64,000 bases of DNA from Micromonospora citrea (GTDB taxonomy: Bacteria > Actinomycetota > Actinomycetes > Mycobacteriales > Micromonosporaceae). Below, piece after piece: positions 1-6,431 of this stretch. Within the stretch, counting starts at the first letter, position 1. Every line of letters begins with the position of its first letter. The notes beneath the pieces were generated by a model. It was given only the letters and a program-made list of their open reading frames with translations, had not been told where the DNA came from and did not search any database. The DNA lies in the NCBI RefSeq assembly GCF_900090315.1, contig NZ_FMHZ01000002.1:930001-994000 (forward strand), in the 5' to 3' direction. The translations under genes and the position numbers were made by a program.

Positions 1-112
1 CACGCAGGCGGAGGCGCACCTCCTCGACCGATTCGGCCTGCTCCCGCAGGTCCTTTTCCAGGTTCTTGACCTGCTTCTGCAGGTCGGACAAGAGCAGCTT
101 CCGGTCGATCAC
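1..112 (-). CDS. pglX: Probable BREX-2 adenine methyltransferase PglX, N-terminal fragment
   Basis: Only about 37 N-terminal residues are inside the window; the rest runs off the left edge. The readable start, (M)IDRKLLLSDLQKQVKNLE followed by a charged helix, resembles the beginning of PglX, the DNA adenine methyltransferase of BREX type 2 (phage growth limitation) systems. PglX methylates host DNA and takes part in blocking phage replication. The GTG start is supported by a -10 element (TAGAGT, 119-124) six bases upstream, which would give a leaderless mRNA. The assignment rests on recall of the family N-terminus plus the pglW gene further right on the same strand. No catalytic motif is visible here, so another coiled-coil N-terminus cannot be excluded. 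Confidence 0.6.
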   Translation of the reverse strand, partial: MIDRKLLLSDLQKQVKNLEKDLREQAESVEEVRLRLR

Positions 113-118
113 CCGACG

Positions 119-124
119 ACTCTA
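119..124 (-). promoter_or_regulatory. -10 element of the pglX-like gene, leaderless type
   Basis: TAGAGT on the minus strand lies six bases before the GTG start. This is the spacing seen in leaderless actinobacterial genes, where transcription begins at the start codon. No convincing -35 is visible. Confidence 0.45.
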
Positions 125-184
125 GCCGCCCCATCGACAGGACGGGGTTACCCGTAAGGCCCGTTTCCGTCGCCGGGCCGCTGC

Positions 185-424
185 CTACGGTTCCCGCATC
201 CAGGTCTTCGGGTCGGTCACGAAGACACCCTTGCCCTGCTGCCTGCGGATCACCCGCAAAGCCTCCAGCCGGGCGTAGGCCATCTGCACGGTACCGTGGC
301 TGACGCCATAACTCTGGCGTAGCTCGGCGATCGAGGGCAGCTTGTCCCCCGGCTTCAACTTCCTGGATCTGACGTCGGCGATCACATCGTCGGCGATGCG
401 CCAGTAATCCGGCACTTCTCGCAT
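185..424 (-). CDS. Small GntR-type winged-helix regulator
   Basis: A 79-residue protein that is almost only a GntR winged-helix domain: DYWRIADDVIADV, then KLPSIAELRQSYGVSHGTVQ (recognition helix) and a wing ending GKGVFVTDP. There is no ligand-binding effector domain, so it resembles the mini-GntR repressors common beside actinobacterial plasmid-like and accessory genes. An internal ATG was chosen because a GAGGAG ribosome site sits just before it. It is divergent from the DivIVA-like gene and probably controls the promoter between them. It is the first gene of the cargo between the two BREX genes. Confidence 0.8.
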   Translation of the reverse strand: MREVPDYWRIADDVIADVRSRKLKPGDKLPSIAELRQSYGVSHGTVQMAYARLEALRVIRRQQGKGVFVTDPKTWMREP

Positions 425-736
425 GGCACTCCTCGCGTGGCAATCCGATTCGATCACACCGCGACGCGCCTAACAAGCAGCGTTGACTCATCTGACATGT
501 CTAGCTATGTTGATTCCGGGCCGCTCCTCGCGTGGCAACGAGTTCGGCTCATCCCCCTGGTCGGGGCGGGTGCCCGTGCCCGCCCCGACCACCGGACTGC
601 TCTGCTGTCGTACCGCTGAATCGGGCTGCGGCGGTGGAGCGGGCGGGTCGTCCGCGGCCCCCGCGCGGACGACCCGCCCTTCCAGACCCACCGCGCGGAG
701 CCTGCGCGCTCCCGCCCGCCCGCAGAGAGGATCGTC
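425..736. other. Divergent intergenic region of the cargo block
   Basis: About 310 bases separate the mini-GntR gene from the DivIVA-like gene. The left part holds a promoter and an ACAT/ATGT dyad. The right part is GC-rich, Arg/Pro-type sequence open in several frames but without codon bias or a credible start, and I see no gene in it. Confidence 0.6.
483..511 (+). promoter_or_regulatory. Putative promoter with overlapping GntR-type operator
   Basis: TTGACT (483-488) and TATGTT (506-511) are separated by 17 bases. A short dyad, ACAT (495-498) and ATGT (507-510) around a GTCTAGC core, overlaps the -10. This is where an autoregulating mini-GntR would bind. It points toward the DivIVA-like gene, with a leader of more than 200 bases. 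Confidence 0.5.
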
Positions 737-1030
737 GTGGCTCAGGTGTATCGAGGCGGCCAGCCCTACCCGGCCGGTTATCCGGGCCGGTTAACGCCGC
801 ACGAGGTGCGGACCCGCGAGTTCGCCGCGCGCCGGCGCGGCGTCGACCCGGTGGAGGTACGCGAGTTCCAGGCTCGGGTCTCCGACGAGCTGGCGATGCT
901 CAACGAGACGGTACGGCTGCTCAGCCAGGAGAACGACCGGATCAAGCGGGCGCTGCGCGACTGGCAGACCATGCACGCACGGGAGTGCCGGCTGCCGGAG
1001 GAGCACCATCGCAACTCCGGTCGCTGGTGA
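737..1030 (+). CDS. Short DivIVA-domain protein
   Basis: A 97-residue protein with the DivIVA N-terminal signature: LTPHEVRTREFAARRRG, then DPVEVREFQARV and a coiled-coil stretch (VSDELAMLNETVRLLSQEN). DivIVA proteins mark curved membrane and recruit partners at poles and septa. This one is much shorter than Wag31/DivIVA and is probably an accessory paralogue. GTG is preceded by AGAGGA. Its stop overlaps the next GTG (GTGA), so the two genes are translationally coupled. Its role beside a mini-GntR regulator is unknown. Confidence 0.7.
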   Translation: MAQVYRGGQPYPAGYPGRLTPHEVRTREFAARRRGVDPVEVREFQARVSDELAMLNETVRLLSQENDRIKRALRDWQTMHARECRLPEEHHRNSGRW

Positions 1031-1368
1031 CCGCGCGCCCCTCCCCCGGCGACCTGCTCGTCGTCGACGGCCGCGCCTCGGTGCAGTTCGCCGGGGACCG
1101 CGCCCTGACCTTCCGCGTCGTCTCGGTCTCCGACCAACCGACGTACGCCGGCTGGATCTGGCTGACCGGCTACGTCCTCGACCGTCGCGGCAACGCGACC
1201 GTCAAGCGCGAGATCTACGTCCAGCTCGCCGGCCTCCGCCCTCCCGACCCGACGGCCCGCCGCGCCCCGCGCTCCCGCCGGGCCTCGTCCTATGCTCGGC
1301 GGCATGATCAGGACAGCGCCGCGACTGGCGACCGCTCGGGGCTGCGTGCTCGGGCTGATGCTGGGTGA
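1027..1368 (+). CDS. Small hypothetical protein coupled to the DivIVA-like gene
   Basis: A 113-residue product beginning GTG ACC, overlapping the upstream stop by four bases. The first 75 residues look like a compact beta-rich fold (GDLLVVDGRASVQF, then FRVVSVSDQPTYAGWIWLTG and KREIYVQLAGL). The C-terminal 35 residues are Arg/Pro-rich and run about 65 bases into the next gene in another frame, so the functional protein may end earlier. I recognise no family. Context suggests a partner of the DivIVA-like protein. Confidence 0.55.
   Translation: MTARPSPGDLLVVDGRASVQFAGDRALTFRVVSVSDQPTYAGWIWLTGYVLDRRGNATVKREIYVQLAGLRPPDPTARRAPRSRRASSYARRHDQDSAATGDRSGLRARADAG
1291..1296 (+). promoter_or_regulatory. 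-10 element of the ADP-ribosylglycohydrolase-like gene
   Basis: TATGCT lies seven bases before the ATG at 1304, the leaderless geometry. It favours that ATG over the in-frame ATG twelve bases upstream. Confidence 0.45.
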
Positions 1369-2335
1369 CTCCATCGGCGCGACGGGTGGCACGGTACCGG
1401 CGAGCGGGCCGCTGCGCGCGACGAGCGCCGGCCAACTCGCCTGCTTCACCGTCGAGGGTCTGATCCGCGCGCACATACGCGGCATGCACAAGGGGCTGAC
1501 CCACCCGCCCGGCGTGATCTGGTACGCCTACAACCGTTGGGCGGTGATCCAGGGCATCACCGGCGTGGAGCCGGCACACGGGAGCAAGCCGATGACGGGC
1601 TGGCTCGCCAAGGTGCCGGTGCTGCGGGAGCGGCGCGGCTCCGCGCCAGCCACGGTCGCCGCCCTGCAGGGTGGCAAGGCGGGCACGCTGGAGCGCCACG
1701 GCGGTACGAGCATCGGCGCGCACGGCCTGACCCGCGCCCTCCCGGCAGGGCTCTGCACCTGGTGGCAGTCGCCCGGCTCGTTGGGTGCCAGCCTCGCAGC
1801 CCTCAGCCACGGTGGCTCGGCGTTGTCGGCGGCGGCGCTCGGCGCCACGATGATCCACCTGATCGACCTGGGCAACAGTGTCGCCGGAGCGGCCATGAGG
1901 GCTCACCACGTGCCGCACGGCAGTTGGCCCGGGACCAGCGCGGACGCGCTCGCGCCGGCGCTTGCCGCAGCCGAGGCCCGGCCCGCCCAGGCGGCGGAGC
2001 TGACCCGCCTCGCCGCTGGCGGCACCGCACACGCCGCGCTGCTCGGCGGCGTCTACGTGGCGGTTTCCTTCCCCGAACGGGAACAGGTGCGGGACGCGCT
2101 GCTGTTCGCGTCATCCGCCGGCGCCAAGCACGCGACGACGGTGGCCGGCGCTCTGCTGGGCGCCGCGCACGGCCCGGACGCCCTGCCCGTCGACTGGCTG
2201 TCCCGGCTGGAACTGGCCTGGGTCGCCGACACTCTCGCGCGGGACTACGTGACGCAGGTCGAGCACAGCCCGTCCGGTGGTGACTACGTCGAGGCGACCG
2301 ACCCCCACTGGTGGGGTCGCTACCTCGGCTCCTGA
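1304..2335 (+). CDS. ADP-ribosylglycohydrolase-family protein, probably catalytically dead
   Basis: 343 residues with the DraG/ADPRH scaffold: N-terminal GCVLGLMLGDSIGA, a central SHGGSALSAAALGATMIHL helix and C-terminal TVAGALLGAAHG followed by LPVDWLSRLE. The enzymes bind two Mg2+ through acidic clusters. Here the usual TDDTQ after the GP turn reads TSAGQ (residues 40-44), and the C-terminal DxD region reads AGAKHATT (about 271-278), so the metal-binding aspartates are gone. It may bind ADP-ribose without hydrolysing it, or have a new role. The overlap with the upstream reading frame and its own -10 suggest independent transcription. Family fold is well supported; inactivity is inferred from sequence. 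Confidence 0.8.
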   Translation: MIRTAPRLATARGCVLGLMLGDSIGATGGTVPASGPLRATSAGQLACFTVEGLIRAHIRGMHKGLTHPPGVIWYAYNRWAVIQGITGVEPAHGSKPMTGWLAKVPVLRERRGSAPATVAALQGGKAGTLERHGGTSIGAHGLTRALPAGLCTWWQSPGSLGASLAALSHGGSALSAAALGATMIHLIDLGNSVAGAAMRAHHVPHGSWPGTSADALAPALAAAEARPAQAAELTRLAAGGTAHAALLGGVYVAVSFPEREQVRDALLFASSAGAKHATTVAGALLGAAHGPDALPVDWLSRLELAWVADTLARDYVTQVEHSPSGGDYVEATDPHWWGRYLGS

Positions 2336-2457
2336 CGGTCGGGGGCGGCCGGCCGCCGCTGCGGGTGCACGGTGGCGCTGCCGCGCGGAGGTCGTCATGA
2401 CGAAAGTTGGCGACGCATGACTGGTCAGGCCAGCGCGCAGCGCGAAGAATCAACCTC

Positions 2458-2985
2458 GTGACCGAGACCTTGCGCCAATTGGCCGCGTTGTTGCGGGCTC
2501 GCGACGAACTCGACGCCCAGATCGCGGCGCTCACCCGGCGATCTGCGCGAATCGGTGACATCGGCGAGTTCATCGCCGCGCAGGTCTTCGACATCAAACT
2601 GGCCGACACGGCGACCCAGGCCGGCCACGACGGCGCGTTCCGTTCCGGGCCGCTCGCCGGCGCGACCGTGAACGTCAAGACCTACGGCGACGCCTTCGCT
2701 GGCATCGACATCAGCCCGCACCCCTGCGACTTCTACCTGATCCTCAGCGGGCCGGCCCGGCCGCCCGGCGCCGTGCGACACCACCGATGGCGGATCGGCG
2801 CGGCGTACCTCCTGGACTCCCGGCGGCTGCTCGACAGCCTGACGGCGAGGCGCGTGAAGATCGGGGTCGCGACGAGCATTCGCAGAGGGGATCTCGACGT
2901 CGCCCAGGTCTTCCCCACCGCCGGAGCCGACGCCCCCATACGCCTCACACCAGAACAGACCGCGCTGCTGTCGCTGTTCGCGTAG
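2458..2985 (+). CDS. Nuclease-like protein resembling DUF6998
   Basis: 175 residues. After a helical N-terminus comes IGDIGEFIAAQVFDIKLA, then GHDG, and AGATVNVKTY. The E...D...xVK spacing resembles PD-(D/E)xK restriction-endonuclease-like folds and the DUF6998 family found in defence neighbourhoods. I chose the GTG at 2458; a TTG 51 bases upstream is possible but adds an atypical tail. It follows the ADP-ribosylglycohydrolase-like gene by about 120 bases and belongs to the cargo between the BREX genes. Enzymatic activity is not proven by these motifs. Confidence 0.65.
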   Translation: MTETLRQLAALLRARDELDAQIAALTRRSARIGDIGEFIAAQVFDIKLADTATQAGHDGAFRSGPLAGATVNVKTYGDAFAGIDISPHPCDFYLILSGPARPPGAVRHHRWRIGAAYLLDSRRLLDSLTARRVKIGVATSIRRGDLDVAQVFPTAGADAPIRLTPEQTALLSLFA

Positions 2986-3181
2986 ACCACACTCCCGCCA
3001 GTTCGTCGCACAGCATCGGGCGGCAGCCGCACCGACCGGTGCGAATGTCGCGATATCGACACGCATGTCGCGGGCCCACGGTCGGCGTCGTCACGGTCGG
3101 CGCACAAGCAATTATGCCGATTCCCTGCAATCGACGGTTTCATGATTAGCGTGATCAATTGCGAGACGACCCGCGCTGTCC

Positions 3182-3210
3182 TTGACAGGCATTCTGGCGT
3201 TGGCATACTG
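3182..3210 (+). promoter_or_regulatory. Putative promoter of the four-gene module
   Basis: TTGACA (3182-3187) is followed after 18 bases by TACTG(G) from 3206. This is the best sigma-70-like -35 in the area and lies about 50 bases before the first gene of the module. The surrounding 3100-3260 stretch is visibly richer in A/T than the flanks. Confidence 0.45.
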
Positions 3211-3261
3211 GGCGGTGCCCGTTCCCTCGGCGCGCGCGATCCCAAATAGATGCGGTGATCC

Positions 3262-3690
3262 ATGGACGACCTGTCGGCAGCAGGCCTGGCCGCCGCAGCG
3301 AGCGCGGCTCTGATCCAGGCCATGGCATCGGACGTGTGGCTCAACGTGAAGGACCATGCCGCACGCATTTTCGGTCGCGACGAGTCGGAGTCGGTGGCCC
3401 GCGCGGAGCGGGTCCTGGAGGATTCGCGCGATCGGCTGTACGCCGCCGCGCCGGACCGCATGGATGAGGCGTCAGCCCTGGAGGCGGCCCGGTGGGAGGG
3501 CCGGTTGCAGGCCCGGCTGGAGGACGACCCGAGCTTCGCCATCGCGGTACGGGAACTGGTCGCCGCAGTCAGGGCGGCCGGCGAAGACGTGGGCCAGTCG
3601 ACCACCGTGCAGCAGAACGTGACCGCCGGCCGGGACGCGTACACCGCAGGCCGTGACCTCACCGTGGGTCGCCCCGACCGGGCGCCATGA
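3262..3690 (+). CDS. Helical protein with C-terminal GRD repeat motif
   Basis: 142 residues, not assignable to a named family. Residues 1-30 form an Ala-rich helix. The middle is charged and helical (VARAERVLEDSRDRLYAAAP, then EGRLQARLEDDPSFAIAVRE). The tail is a beta-type motif, QQNVTAGRDAYTAGRDLTVG. Such N/GRDxYxAGRDLxV tails occur next to effector enzymes in actinobacterial conflict loci and probably serve as oligomerisation or docking strands. The next gene begins with a version of the same motif, which ties the two together. It is the first gene of the module; only seven bases separate it from the second. The ribosome site is weak. Confidence 0.7.
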   Translation: MDDLSAAGLAAAASAALIQAMASDVWLNVKDHAARIFGRDESESVARAERVLEDSRDRLYAAAPDRMDEASALEAARWEGRLQARLEDDPSFAIAVRELVAAVRAAGEDVGQSTTVQQNVTAGRDAYTAGRDLTVGRPDRAP

Positions 3691-3697
3691 GTGACGC

Positions 3698-4870
3698 GTG
3701 ACCGTGCCCCAGCAGGATGTCAGCGCACGGCGCGACGGCTATGTCGCCGGCCGGGACCTGCACCTGCATGTGGCGGGGCAGCAGCTCAGCCTCTATCCGG
3801 AGGAACGCTTCGCCACGCCGCTGACCTATGACCGCGCACGGCCGATCTTCGTGCAGTACCTGAATCCGGAGATCCGGTCCTGTTACGGCCGCCCGCAGAC
3901 GGCCCGTTTCACCGAGACGGATCTGGCCCAGGTGCTGCACGCGACGCGGCTGGCCGTGCTCGCCACCGACGAGGAACTGATCCTTCCCGCGTCATACCTG
4001 TTCGAGGTGCCCGGCCTGTCGGTCTTCCTCACCCGGATCAGGTCGCTCGTGGTTCGCGGCGTGGTCCACTATTCGTCGCACATCGGCGACCTCGACTCCT
4101 ACGTGGAACACAAGGCCGTCGAATACCGCGGCGACGCCCGCAATCCCTACGAGCTGACCCCGCACCGCAGCCTCACCGGCGACCTCGTCTGGCGGCCCCG
4201 CTACGCGCAGAACACCGCCACCGACATCGGCCAGAGCTGGGGCGCCGCGCTGCAGCCGGACGGCGAACTAGCCGCGACGCTCGCCAGCCTCGCCCGCCGC
4301 TGGCCCCCGAGGGCCGGTGACGTCGAGACACACCTGCATGAGGTGCCCGAACGGCTCGACGGGCAGGCGTTCATCAGCCGGTTCGTCCGGGCCACGGTGC
4401 CGGTGCCCCTGGGCGCCGAGGAACGAGCCAGGATCGACATGTTCCTGTCGCGCGAATACCTCGCCAGCTACCTCCGCGACCTCGACGCCGCCATCGTCGC
4501 CGACTTCGACTTCGGTGACTTCTCCTGCGGCCTCCGCCAGATGCGGACCTCCCTCGCGGACCGGGTGCTGTCCGCCCGCTCGTTCGACCTCGGCCTGCGA
4601 TGGCTCGGCATCCACGATTTCGTCCACCGCACCGCCCGCTGGCCCGATCTGCTCACCCTGCGCTCGACTCCCGAATTCGGCGCCGTCGCCACCGCCACGC
4701 AGCATCCGGTGCTCCGCACCCGGCTCCGCGAGGCGGTGATCCGGGGTCGCAATCGCCTCCGGTTCCAGAACGCCGCGACCATCCAGCAGGCGCTGACCGT
4801 GGTGGCCGGCGTCGCCAACAGGCTCGATGTCACGTTGAACCAGACAGATCCCGACCGAAGGGCACGATGA
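3698..4870 (+). CDS. Unrecognised 390-residue protein with N-terminal GRD motif
   Basis: The N-terminus, VSARRDGYVAGRDLHLHVAG (about residues 8-27), repeats the motif that ends the upstream protein. The rest is a globular soluble protein without a motif I can name. It contains aromatic-rich segments (RPIFVQYLNPEIRSCYG, LILPASYLFEVPG, VVRGVVHYSSHIGDL) and an alpha-helical C-terminal half. No membrane segment, Walker box or catalytic triad is obvious. It is coupled to the next gene by an ATGA overlap. A sensor or adaptor role paired with the enzymes downstream is plausible from position only. Confidence 0.7.
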   Translation: MTVPQQDVSARRDGYVAGRDLHLHVAGQQLSLYPEERFATPLTYDRARPIFVQYLNPEIRSCYGRPQTARFTETDLAQVLHATRLAVLATDEELILPASYLFEVPGLSVFLTRIRSLVVRGVVHYSSHIGDLDSYVEHKAVEYRGDARNPYELTPHRSLTGDLVWRPRYAQNTATDIGQSWGAALQPDGELAATLASLARRWPPRAGDVETHLHEVPERLDGQAFISRFVRATVPVPLGAEERARIDMFLSREYLASYLRDLDAAIVADFDFGDFSCGLRQMRTSLADRVLSARSFDLGLRWLGIHDFVHRTARWPDLLTLRSTPEFGAVATATQHPVLRTRLREAVIRGRNRLRFQNAATIQQALTVVAGVANRLDVTLNQTDPDRRAR

Positions 4871-5472
4871 TGCTGATCTCCGTTTACTGCTCCGGATCGA
4901 TCATCAAGGGCGGGGGCGACCAACATCGTCTCTGCTGGACCGATGTGGAGCGGGAGGAGGTCGCGGGCGGGGCGGCTCCCTGCGACGTCGTCTTCCTCAA
5001 CCCCGACGACCCCATCCCTGACGCGGGCAACACGCTGGGCCAGTTCGGCCGGGACATGTATCAGGTGATGGTGGCGACGGCGGTCGTCGTCGACGCGCGG
5101 GTGCGCCGCGGCATCGGCATCGGCGTCGAGATGGCGGCAGCAGTCACGCTGGGAACCCCCGTGATCGTGGTCGCCCCGCGCAATTCGCAGTACCGCAGTG
5201 ACGTCCTGGAATATCGCGGGGTACGGGTCACCGACTACGTGCACCCGCACGTGGCGGCGCTCGCCACCGAGGTGGTCGACGACTTCGCCGCCGCCGGTCG
5301 CGCCCTCGTGGCACTGGCCGACCGACCCAAGGCGGCCCAACCTCGCCCTGCCTGGCTGTCCGCCGCACTGGACGAATACGAGAACAACGTGCTCGACATC
5401 GACGCACCGATGCTCGACGCCCTCCGCAGGATCAGGGCCGGCGCGGCGCGAGTGCCCAGCACGACGGCATGA
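4867..5472 (+). CDS. Nucleoside 2-deoxyribosyltransferase-like protein
   Basis: 201 residues. It starts with a strand-turn like the family's IYLAG (LISVYCSGSIIKGG). It then has DVVFLNPDDP, FGRDMYQVMVATAVVVDA, and GIGIGVEMAAAVTLGTPVIVV, which matches the E-containing helix and the following strand of nucleoside deoxyribosyltransferases (candidate catalytic Glu about residue 88). That superfamily cleaves or transfers N-glycosidic bonds and is structurally close to TIR-like NAD-cleaving enzymes. Start and stop overlap both neighbours (ATGA on each side), so it is made with them. The substrate is unknown; a nucleotide or NAD-like base is an inference. Confidence 0.7.
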   Translation: MMLISVYCSGSIIKGGGDQHRLCWTDVEREEVAGGAAPCDVVFLNPDDPIPDAGNTLGQFGRDMYQVMVATAVVVDARVRRGIGIGVEMAAAVTLGTPVIVVAPRNSQYRSDVLEYRGVRVTDYVHPHVAALATEVVDDFAAAGRALVALADRPKAAQPRPAWLSAALDEYENNVLDIDAPMLDALRRIRAGAARVPSTTA

Positions 5473-6431
5473 TCGCCGACACGGGGTCCAGCGCCGTCGA
5501 GCCGATCGGCGCCACGACGGGTGTCACCGGTCTCCACCTGGTGCACAACCGGCACCTGGAGGCGCTGTTGTTCGACCGCAACCTGACGGACCTGCCGTTC
5601 CGGCGGGCGTGCCTTTCCAGCAGCCGGGAGTTCGTCCGGCACATCCGGGACGAACTCGACGGCGCCGACGTCGCCGAGCTGATCATCTTGAGCAAGGGCC
5701 TGGTCTACCAGCTCGCGGAGGCGGTCGCCGTCGAGGCGGGCCGGAACCTGCCGGCGAATCTCGTCTCCACGAGCAGGGTGGCCGTCGCCTCCGACGACGC
5801 CACGGTCGAGGTGTCCTACGCGCGGTTCGACGCCGGCGGCTCCACCCTGCTGGTCGGCGACACCGTCGCCTCCGGCGCGACAATCGTGGCGGCGCTGCGG
5901 GAATACCAACGGTTCCACGCCGTCCGCCGCCTGTACGTGCTGTCGTACGCGGGCGCTCTGCACGGCGCCGCCCGCATCGCCGGCTACTGCGCCGACAGCG
6001 GCATCGAGTGCACAATCCTCTTCGGCCTGGCCGCGTTCGGGCTCGCCGAGAACGGGTTCGACCTGTCGTTCCTGCACCCCGCGACCGTCACCAGGGACGC
6101 CTACCGCGAGCGGGCGCGACGGCAGTTCGCCGGCAAGCAGGTGTCAGCCGTCGGGTGGGACTTCGGATCGCAGGCCATGGCGCCGGGGAAATACCGCCAG
6201 CTCTGCTGGGTCGAGGCCGACATGTGGGGCCTGCACGGCTCACCGGCCCTCGCCGTCGCCCGTGCGCCGGAGGACATGGCAGCCCTCGCGCACGAGGCAC
6301 CCGCCTACGCGGGCACGCCTCTCCATGCTGCCGGCAACGACGTGGCCCGGAGCGCGGAGCCCACGGCGGGCGACCGCGCCTCAAGCGGTGACTGCGCTGC
6401 GGTGGGCGTTGACGACCCAGGCGTCCGGTAG
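5469..6431 (+). CDS. Phosphoribosyltransferase-domain protein
   Basis: 320 residues with a type I PRTase core. VAELIILSKGLVYQLAEAVA forms the first half, and TLLVGDTVASGATIVAAL (about residues 126-143) corresponds to the PRPP-binding loop normally written hhhhDDxxTTGxT, here with one of the two acidic residues kept. A further region, ECTILFGLAAFGLAENGFD, and a C-terminal RQLCWVEADMWGL segment have no clear match. It is the last gene of the module, ATGA-coupled to the deoxyribosyltransferase-like gene. Its 3' end overlaps the convergent pglW gene by 51 bases. Pairing a base-releasing fold with a PRTase suggests nucleotide salvage, signalling or depletion; the reaction is not known. Confidence 0.7.
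   Translation: MIADTGSSAVEPIGATTGVTGLHLVHNRHLEALLFDRNLTDLPFRRACLSSSREFVRHIRDELDGADVAELIILSKGLVYQLAEAVAVEAGRNLPANLVSTSRVAVASDDATVEVSYARFDAGGSTLLVGDTVASGATIVAALREYQRFHAVRRLYVLSYAGALHGAARIAGYCADSGIECTILFGLAAFGLAENGFDLSFLHPATVTRDAYRERARRQFAGKQVSAVGWDFGSQAMAPGKYRQLCWVEADMWGLHGSPALAVARAPEDMAALAHEAPAYAGTPLHAAGNDVARSAEPTAGDRASSGDCAAVGVDDPGVR

Noticed and set aside
425..736. Gene in the region upstream of the DivIVA-like gene
   Set aside because: Several frames are open, but all give Arg/Pro/Ser-rich products with no homology pattern and no ribosome site.
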